Source: Verrucomicrobiota bacterium
Lineage (GTDB): Bacteria > Verrucomicrobiota > Verrucomicrobiia > Verrucomicrobiales > Akkermansiaceae
NCBI GenBank assembly: GCA_026397695.1
Contig: JAPLUJ010000093.1
Location: forward strand, 1-6,023
Direction of reading: 5' to 3'
DNA: 6,023 nucleotides
Positions within the stretch are counted from its first letter, which is position 1. Each line of letters begins with the position of its first letter. Below the pieces are notes generated by a model. It did not search any database. It was given only the letters and a program-made list of their open reading frames with translations, and was not told where the DNA came from. Positions 1 through 5,086 of the stretch are shown one piece after another. The translations under genes were made by a program, and so were the position numbers.

Positions 1-123
1 CAAATGAAGTCCGTCGATTTCCGAGCGCGAGACCTAACACGCATCGGAGTAGCTCCAAAGGAATTTTTAGATGAGGTTCTCTCCGTAATAGATGCGTGCA
101 TCTATCCCAAGCCCGAACAATAA
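1..123 (+). CDS. C-terminal end of an unidentified protein (partial)
   Basis: A plus-strand frame is open from the first base of the window and stops at TAA 121-123, giving about 40 residues that end in IDACIYPKPEQ. The composition looks like ordinary soluble protein, with an amphipathic stretch (PKEFLDEVLSVIDACI), and it is less GC-rich than the rest of the window. There is an in-frame ATG at 4-6, so a 39-residue small protein is possible, but a C-terminal tail of a longer gene is more likely. I do not recognise the family. It is convergent with the araC-type gene, from which it is separated by 128 bases, and it is probably unrelated to the methyl-transfer operon. Confidence is low because the frame is short. 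Confidence 0.4.
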   Translation, partial: QMKSVDFRARDLTRIGVAPKEFLDEVLSVIDACIYPKPEQ

Positions 124-156
124 AGGCATCTCACCGAATGACCGATCAACCCCACA

Positions 157-235
157 TTCCCAACTCCAACAACGAATCTGCCGCCGGTCATCGGTGGATA
201 TGAGCGGTCCGGCAGTTACCCGGGGCGGTTGGGAA
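157..235. repeat. Nested inverted repeat in the convergent intergenic region
   Basis: The region 124-251 between two convergent reading frames has no gene that I can see. It contains a perfect 8-base inverted repeat, TTCCCAAC (157-164) and GTTGGGAA (228-235), enclosing a second perfect pair, CTGCCG (178-183) and CGGCAG (210-215). The unpaired spacers between outer and inner stems are nearly equal (13 and 12 bases). There is no T-run, so it is not a classical intrinsic terminator. It may still act as a bidirectional transcription stop or be a relic of a mobile element. Function is inferred only from position. Confidence 0.35.
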
Positions 236-251
236 CCATCCATTGGCGGCG

Positions 252-974
252 TCAGTGTCCGTTAGACCGGTATTCCTCGCGGAACGGCTTGGGGGTCACG
301 CCCTTGACGTCGAGGAAGACGCGCGTGAAATAACTCTGGTCGCAGAAACCGCAGGCATCGGCGATTTCCGCCAGCGATCTGCTAGAGCCGCGCAATAAAT
401 CACAGGCGAGGTCGACGCGGAACTGCCGCAGCAACTCGGTGAAGGTGCGGCCGGTGCGTTCCTTGAGCAAACGTGAGAAGTGGCTGGGTGAAATCCCGAC
501 GTGGCGTGCGGTTTCATCGCGTGAAATGTCGCGGTGAAGGTTCATTCGTATGAAATCCAATGCCTTGCCAACTAGCAGCGGCGGCGTGAAATCCTTCTGC
601 TGTTCGATGGTTGACATAACATGTTCCAGGATATTGCGCAGCCAGGCGGCCAAATCCTCGTCATCGCTGATATCGGCGAGTTCCGTGAGGAAACGGAAGT
701 TCAAGCCGAGCACTTCGGATTGCATGGCGCCGGCCTCGACCGCCGCCCGCGAAATCATCACCACGAGTTCCAGCAGCAGTCCTTTCAGCAGATCGCTGCG
801 TTCCTCGCCCGCGCTGTAGATGTGGACGAGCCCATGGTGGATGATGCGCCGAGCCTCACTGCGGTCGCCGCGCCGGATGGCTGCCATCAAGGCGGGTTCC
901 TGCAGCAGATAGTACTCGTGAATCCGGTCATAAGGACGGTGTTCGAGCAGTGGGATGGCGTGGAAATCGTTCAT
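252..974 (-). CDS. AraC-family transcriptional regulator with a PocR-type central domain
   Basis: This 240-residue cytoplasmic DNA-binding regulator probably controls the methyl-transfer operon at whose 3' end it sits. Residues about 12-125 (YYLLQEPALMAAIRRGD, then LELVVMISRAAVEAGA and LGLNFRFLTEL) resemble the helical middle domain that follows the PocR ligand-binding domain in many AraC regulators. Residues about 135-236 form the double helix-turn-helix: first HTH near 150-171 (DETARHVGISPSHFSRLLKE), second near 199-220 (SLAEIADACGFCDQSYFTRV), then the typical GVTPKPFREEY ending. The N-terminal PocR sensory domain is absent, so the protein is short for that architecture; how it senses a ligand is unclear. 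The ATG (974-972) overlaps the TGA of the upstream activase gene as ATGA, which supports both the start and translational coupling. The reading frame is undamaged, unlike its two upstream neighbours. Confidence 0.9.
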   Translation of the reverse strand: MNDFHAIPLLEHRPYDRIHEYYLLQEPALMAAIRRGDRSEARRIIHHGLVHIYSAGEERSDLLKGLLLELVVMISRAAVEAGAMQSEVLGLNFRFLTELADISDDEDLAAWLRNILEHVMSTIEQQKDFTPPLLVGKALDFIRMNLHRDISRDETARHVGISPSHFSRLLKERTGRTFTELLRQFRVDLACDLLRGSSRSLAEIADACGFCDQSYFTRVFLDVKGVTPKPFREEYRSNGH

Positions 975-2561
975 GGCAGCATTAGATGTTCGATATACCG
1001 ATCCTCAAAGCCGTCAACAAGGTTCAACTCGATGACCCGTACCAGTGCGCGCAGTTTTTCCATTTTGCCGAGGGTGGAGTGGTCGAGCAGTGCCAGCAAT
1101 GCGCCCGCCAGTGCGGTGTTGCCCACCACCCGCACTTGATCCTCGCGGATGCCGGGCAACAACCCGATGGCGATGGCATGGGCGACATTGAGGTGCATGC
1201 CGAACCCTCCCGCCAGATAGACACAACCCAGGTCCGCCTGCATGCCGAACCCTCCCGCCAGATAGACACAACCCAGGTCCGCCGCACCGATGCCCGCCGT
1301 TTCCAACAAAATATCAATACCCGCACCAATCGCCGCCTTGGCCTGCAACAGCAGCGCGACATCCACCTCGCTGATGCGCAACGCGCCATGGGTGTTGGAT
1401 CCGGTCAGGCTTAATGCCAGTTCGCCATCGTCCGTGAGGCGGTTGGGGGAGGGGATGCTTTGCCATGCCGCGCAATCAAAGCGCCCGTTTTCCCGGAGCA
1501 AGCCGCATGCGCGTGCGGTTGCGAGGAAATCCACATAGGCCGAGCCGCAGAGTCCGTTGGCGCGGGCGAGCGGGATTTTGCCGATGGTTGCGGATTCGAG
1601 ATGAAACGGATCTAACGAGAGTTGCAGGTCACTGACCGCGCCATTGCGCGCGCGGGTGCCACAGCGGAGACCGCAGCCTTCGAATGCCGGTCCGGCGGCA
1701 GTGGCACAGGCGGTTAGATTTCCGCCGTTTTGCAACACGATCTCGCCATTGGTTCCCATGTCCACCAGCAGGCTAATAGTTGCAGCGGCGTTTCGGGCGC
1801 GAGCCCGTCCGCCTCTAACATGATTGCCGCGGCTGGAAGCTGTTTGCCCGCGATGAAGCGCGGGGTGAAGGGAGCGATGCCCAGCGGTGTCGGGTCTGTG
1901 CCGGTGAGCAGGTGGAGCATGGTGGTGTTGCCGGCGATCGCGCCACCGGCGATCCGTTCTAACGGGCGCGCCGCCAGTTCGCACGCGCGCAGCAAGAGTG
2001 GCTGGATGGTTTCCATCACGATGGAGTGCTGCATGGCGGCGAGGTTTGCCGGGTTCCGCGCGGCGTCGATGCGTGTGATGACGTTATCGCCGAAGCGGAT
2101 TTGCGCGTTGAATGCGCCCGCCCGGTGACCAGGTCTGTTAGCAGGACGACCACGGTGGTGGTTCCCACATCCACCGCGAACGCCGTGTCGCGCCGCCCCG
2201 GCACCGGCCGGAATAGCGGTTGGTGGGTGAAGGGCACGGCAATCTCAAAGGTTTCGCCGACCTGCGGCCGGTGCTCGATATGCGAACGTGCGGGAATGCG
2301 CACCAGCACCGTGCCCGCGGGTTTGGCGCGGCACGCCTGGACGGTGACTGGAGCGTGGACCTCACTGCCATCTATCAGCACCGATCCTTCGCGCAACAGC
2401 ACTTCGCAGCCGTGGCAGAGACCGCGTTGGCCGCAGCGGGTGTTGAGCGGCAACCCGTGTGCGGCGAGGATATCGGTTAGCGGGCGCGGATCCTTGGAGA
2501 CGGGAATCTCGCGGCGCTCGCCGGATTCCAGCTCAACCCTAACATGCGCGGCGGAACTCAT
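971..2561 (-). pseudogene. Corrinoid-activating ferredoxin-ASKHA protein (RACE/DUF4445), frame-broken
   Basis: Proteins of this family use ATP and a [2Fe-2S] centre to re-reduce the Co(II) corrinoid of methyl-transfer proteins. The ATG (2561-2559) overlaps the preceding stop as ATGA. Frame 1 (2561 to about 2118) holds the ferredoxin domain, with ligands C43, C49, C52 and C77 (CX5CX2C then C), and the start of the ASKHA domain (FAVDVGTTTVVVLL). Frame 2 (about 2117-1774) continues with FNAQIRFGDNVITRID, GAIAGNTTML and GIAPFTPRF. Frame 3 (about 1773-971) carries LLVDMGTNGEIVL, AGPAFEG, GLCGSAYVDFL, LAGGFG and a typical end, FEDRYIEHLMLP. The first break fits loss of one G from a run. At the second, the YVGAD-like segment expected before LLVDMGTNGE is missing, so roughly 25 residues appear lost. 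The LAGGFG segment is duplicated. All domains are recognisable, so the damage is recent or an assembly error. As written, no intact protein can be made. Confidence 0.88.
1194..1283. repeat. Perfect 45-base tandem duplication inside the activase gene
   Basis: Bases 1194-1238 and 1239-1283 are identical over all 45 positions; identity ends at both flanks (1193 against 1238, 1239 against 1284). Read on the minus strand it is exactly 15 codons in frame and doubles the peptide ADLGCVYLAGGFGM. The family normally has one copy of LAGGFG, followed by a segment like HLNVAHAIAIGLLP. The absence of any substitution indicates a very recent duplication or an assembly artefact. There are only two copies with no spacer, so it is not a CRISPR. 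Confidence 0.97.
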
Positions 2562-3173
2562 GCGCTTGGAGATTGTGGAGGCAGCGCATCGGCACGCAGG
2601 ATGGATTCGTCCGGAGCGTGTCCCAGTTGCCATCCGGGTTCGATGATTTGGAAGCGTTCCGCGTCCCAGTTGCCCCAGAGCAGGTCGCGCAGCAGCGCGG
2701 GATCGCCGGGCGGATGCTCGAACTTCCAGCCCAGCCAATCCGCGCACTTGCGCGCATAACCGGCTTCGTGCACGGTTCCATCCGGGCGTGTAGTAATAAC
2801 AAGTGGGGCACCGGTGTTGATGAGCGGCGTAGGCCTCCTTGCTGCCCATGAACACGGTGATGCAGTCATGGGCGCGCGGAATGACGAGCCGGTGGCGCAT
2901 GGGCCGCAGCCCCACCGTGCCCCGACCGCAGAGACCATAGGCCAACGCCACCGCATCGATGTCGGTGCGCGCATCCACCGCGTCGCAATTTTCCTGCAGT
3001 GCGGCGCGCAGGGTGTCGGGCCGGTCATGCAGGCCGATTTCGAAGAAGCGTGTTTCCACGATGTGGGACGCGCCTCGGGCATGCAGTGCGATCTCCCCCT
3101 CAAACACATTGCAGGCTAACAGCGCGATGCGCGGGGGCTGGACGATTGGCGGTTGCGTTTCCTGATGGTTCAT
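2558..3173 (-). pseudogene. DUF1638 protein (corrinoid methyl-transfer accessory), frame-broken
   Basis: DUF1638 (PF07796) proteins have no established biochemical role to my knowledge but often neighbour UroD-type methyltransferases, corrinoid proteins and RACE activases. The first frame, from ATG 3173-3171, shows family signatures: LLACNVFEGE (residues 18-27), YGLCGRG (79-85), PRAHDCITVFMGSKEAY (99-115) and YYYTPGW (126-132). After about 2775 the family signal moves to another frame, with HEAGYARKCADWLGWKFE, GDPALLRDLLWGNWDAERF and IIEPGW, ending at TGA 2560-2558. That stop overlaps the ATG of the activase as ATGA, which shows it is the original end. Family members as I recall them have several tens of residues between TPGW and the GWxFE motif, so an internal deletion that also changed the frame is likelier than a single extra base. 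If read without a shift, translation would run on into the activase frame and stop at 2016, giving a chimera. No clear Shine-Dalgarno sequence is visible. Confidence 0.82.
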
Positions 3174-3249
3174 AAGTCGGATTGGATTTCAGATGATTGG
3201 AAGGGGTGCCGGGCTCTGCCAGTGGAAAACGCCGAATCACCCACTCAAA

Positions 3250-3267
3250 GCGGCGGTGGCCCGCCGC
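3250..3267. repeat. GC-rich hairpin, REP-like palindrome
   Basis: In the 111-base gap between the permease stop and the DUF1638 start, GCGGCGG (3250-3256) pairs perfectly with CCGCCGC (3261-3267) around a TGGC loop. Similar flanks (CACTCAAA on one side and ACTCCAAA on the other, plus strand) give it the look of a dispersed palindromic element rather than a terminator, since no T-run follows. It could still act as a transcription attenuator or RNA-stabilising element between permease and downstream genes. The REP assignment is by resemblance only. Confidence 0.45.
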
Positions 3268-3284
3268 ACTCCAAAGCACGCGCG

Positions 3285-4697
3285 TCATTTTCGTTGTGAC
3301 CAACTCCTTTCGATTTCCTCGAGGCTGCGGCCCTTGGTTTCCGGCACCAACCGCCAGACCACGCCTATCAGCACGACGCAAAACGCGGCATAGATATAGA
3401 ATGGGAAGGCATGATTGAAATGGGCCACAAACCAGGAATCCTGCGCATCCATCAGCGGGAACGTCTGGGTCACGGCGTAATCCGCCGTCCACAGGAAAAA
3501 CGTCGCCAGTCCCAAGGCGCGTCCGCGCACCGCCGTGGGGAAAATTTCCGCTAGAATGACCCACACCACCGGTCCGACCGACAAGCCGAAGCAGGCGATG
3601 TAAAGCACGATGAATAACAACATCCAGCCGCTGACGGCCGCCGGGTCGGTGAGCGTCTGCGCCATGACGCCCATGGCTAACAGGCTGATGCCCATGCCGG
3701 CGGAACCGACGAGCATGAGCGGTTTGCGGCCCCAGCGGTCCACGCTGGCGATCGCGATGAGCGTGAACAACACGCCGGTGCCGTTGATGATGCATTGCTG
3801 GAGCAGACCCGCATCCACCCCGGTTGATGAACTCATGGTTTTGAAAATCGTCGCCCCGAAATACATGAAGACGTTGATGCCCGTGACTTGTTGCAGGATC
3901 GCCAGCAGGACACCTATCATCAAGGGCAGCCGCAGCCTCGCGGAGAACAGTTCTCCCCAAGTGCCGAGTTCCTGCGAAAGCGCCGCCTTGATGCTGTCAA
4001 ACTCCGCCCGGGCGAATTCCGTGCCGCCTATTTTTGCAAGAATCCGCCTGGCCTCGTCTTCGCGCTTGTTCTCGATCAACCAGCGCGGACTTTCGGGAAT
4101 CGGCATGAGCAGCAGGGCGAAAAGCGTGGCTGGCAGAATGCCAATGCCGAACATCCAGCGCCAACCGGTCTCAGTCAGCCATGCCTGGTCCCCGGATTTG
4201 GCAATGAAGTAGTTGATGACCGAAGTCAGGGCGATGCCGCCGACGATGGCAATCTGGTTGACGGCGACCAGCCGGCCGCGGATGCGCGCCGGGGTGATTT
4301 CCGAGATATACATGGGCGTGGAAATCGAGGCGATGCCGATGCCCAGACCACCCAGAATGCGGAACACGATGAAGGTCGCAATGTCATTGGGGAAAGCCGT
4401 GCCGATGGCCGATGCGAGAAACATTGCGGCTGCCAGGAACATCGCCAGGCGGCGGCCATAACGATCGGATACCGGCCCGACCAGAAGTACCCCCGCCGCG
4501 CAACCGAGGAGCACACAACCCGACGCCCAGCCTTTCATGAAATCGCTGAGCTGGAAGCGTGCTGTTAGAGGCTCGATGGCTCCGGAGATGACGCCGGTGT
4601 CGAAGCCGAAGAGCAGCCCGCCGAGGGTGGCGACCAGACAGACCGGTAGGATATAATTCCAATTGGCATGGACCGTGGATGTGGGTTGTGTGTTCAT
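3285..4697 (-). CDS. MFS sugar-porter-family permease (XylE/GLUT type)
   Basis: This is a 470-residue inner-membrane protein of the Major Facilitator Superfamily, sugar porter branch, which usually moves monosaccharides or polyols, often with protons. All family signatures are present: GFDTGVISGA (31-40, TM1), DRYGRR (78-83, loop 2-3), the MYISEITPARIRGRL stretch (129-143), PESPRWL (201-207), QQVTGIN (269-275, TM7), DRWGRK (320-325, loop 8-9) and PETKGRSLEEIE (452-463) after TM12. Hydrophobic segments fit 12 helices split by a cytoplasmic loop (about 205-255). I chose ATG 4697-4695 because it gives a normal N-terminus. The longer frame to 4754 would add a hydrophobic, Cys-rich leader encoded over the toxin remnant. 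The gene starts 13 bases after the toxin remnant's stop, so it is probably read from the same transcript. Its place among corrinoid methyl-transfer genes suggests import of a methylated sugar or similar compound; the substrate cannot be read from sequence. Confidence 0.93.
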   Translation of the reverse strand: MNTQPTSTVHANWNYILPVCLVATLGGLLFGFDTGVISGAIEPLTARFQLSDFMKGWASGCVLLGCAAGVLLVGPVSDRYGRRLAMFLAAAMFLASAIGTAFPNDIATFIVFRILGGLGIGIASISTPMYISEITPARIRGRLVAVNQIAIVGGIALTSVINYFIAKSGDQAWLTETGWRWMFGIGILPATLFALLLMPIPESPRWLIENKREDEARRILAKIGGTEFARAEFDSIKAALSQELGTWGELFSARLRLPLMIGVLLAILQQVTGINVFMYFGATIFKTMSSSTGVDAGLLQQCIINGTGVLFTLIAIASVDRWGRKPLMLVGSAGMGISLLAMGVMAQTLTDPAAVSGWMLLFIVLYIACFGLSVGPVVWVILAEIFPTAVRGRALGLATFFLWTADYAVTQTFPLMDAQDSWFVAHFNHAFPFYIYAAFCVVLIGVVWRLVPETKGRSLEEIERSWSQRK

Positions 4698-4710
4698 GAA
4701 GTTGAGTATG

Positions 4711-4806
4711 TCACCAGAGCAGCAGCACATCATAGGCAGGAAAATGATCATCACAGGTGATTACAGTGAGTCCTTCCACTTGTGCTTGGGCGATGAGCAG
4801 CCTCAT
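4711..4806 (-). pseudogene. VapC-type PIN toxin, stump left by a large internal deletion
   Basis: ATG 4806-4804 overlaps the antitoxin stop as ATGA, the normal arrangement for the toxin of such a pair. The frame is only 31 codons and ends at TGA 4713-4711. After the first two residues it reads LLIAQAQVEGLTVITCDDHF and then PAYDVLLLW, which matches the extreme C-terminus of PIN-domain nucleases of the VapC type (LLIAQA, an IT-D-F segment, ending in LW). The N-terminal part, with the catalytic Asp in the LLLDTH-like motif and the middle acidic residues, is gone; full toxins have about 125-135 residues. The start of such toxins (MRLLLDTH) and the late DRLLIAQA motif both encode RLL, so deletion between short direct repeats explains the fusion. 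The product should be catalytically dead. It is too short for standard gene callers. Confidence 0.82.
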
Positions 4807-5048
4807 GCCGTGTAGTCCTTGAAGTCCTCCAGCGGTTCATCGAAGTCCGGAGCCATCCAGATTTTGCCGCGCAGACAGCCGAAGCCACGGAGGTTTATCA
4901 ATTCTGCGGCGTCAGCGTCTGAGGGGGCTGTTCCAACCGGTTCCAATTCGGCTTTGACCCGGATGGTTTGATGCCGCCATGCCGATGGCAGCGGCAGGTG
5001 CAGCGTGCCGTCGGCGTCTGGTTCGATGATGGCGGTGAGGATGGTCAC
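4803..5048 (-). CDS. DUF2281/VapB-type antitoxin, partner of the deleted PIN toxin
   Basis: This 81-residue protein starts at GTG 5048-5046 and stops at TGA 4805-4803. The N-terminal part (LTAIIEPDADGTLHLPLP, then TIRVKAELEPV) resembles the short beta-rich DNA-binding head of these antitoxins. The C-terminal part (FGCLRGKIWMAPDFDEPLEDFKDY) is the hallmark of DUF2281 antitoxins, the tail that wraps the PIN toxin. In an intact pair it would neutralise the VapC ribonuclease and autorepress the operon. It begins 38 bases after the UroD-family gene and overlaps the toxin stump by four bases, so the pair sits inside the metabolic operon. With the toxin reduced to 31 codons it is an orphan; it may keep a regulatory role or be on the way out. 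The GTG start is supported by the conserved N-terminus, though no strong ribosome-binding site is seen. Confidence 0.83.
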   Translation of the reverse strand: MTILTAIIEPDADGTLHLPLPSAWRHQTIRVKAELEPVGTAPSDADAAELINLRGFGCLRGKIWMAPDFDEPLEDFKDYTA

Positions 5049-5086
5049 GGGTTGATATTACCTGCGCTTTGTCGTTTGTAAAGCCA

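Noticed and set aside
157..235. Calling the nested inverted repeat a definite integron attC site
   Set aside because: The outer boxes read TCCCAAC and GTTGGGA, which miss the terminal R/Y of the consensus. The spacers between stems are longer than usual and no integrase or second cassette is visible.
1194..1283. CRISPR or minisatellite array
   Set aside because: There are only two copies with no spacers, and they lie wholly within the conserved coding frame of the activase.
2772..2777. Programmed ribosomal frameshift in DUF1638
   Set aside because: No slippery heptamer or obvious stimulatory structure is seen, and the motif spacing suggests lost sequence. Other breaks nearby favour damage or assembly error.
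2016..3173. A single 385-residue protein fusing DUF1638 to a ferredoxin domain
   Set aside because: The family signal leaves this frame after YYYTPGW and returns only at the activase start. The DUF1638 C-terminus lies in another frame that ends in an ATGA overlap at 2558-2561. The fusion is a product of the frame break.
3888..4568. Long plus-strand open frames opposite the permease and other genes (also 621-1139, 2026-2646, 5417-5800)
   Set aside because: They are antisense shadows of minus-strand genes with clear family motifs. Their translations are low-complexity and show no recognisable domain.
4698..4754. Longer permease start at 4754 adding 19 residues
   Set aside because: The added stretch is encoded over the toxin remnant, is Cys/Met-rich and unlike sugar porter N-termini. 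ATG 4697 gives a normal start.
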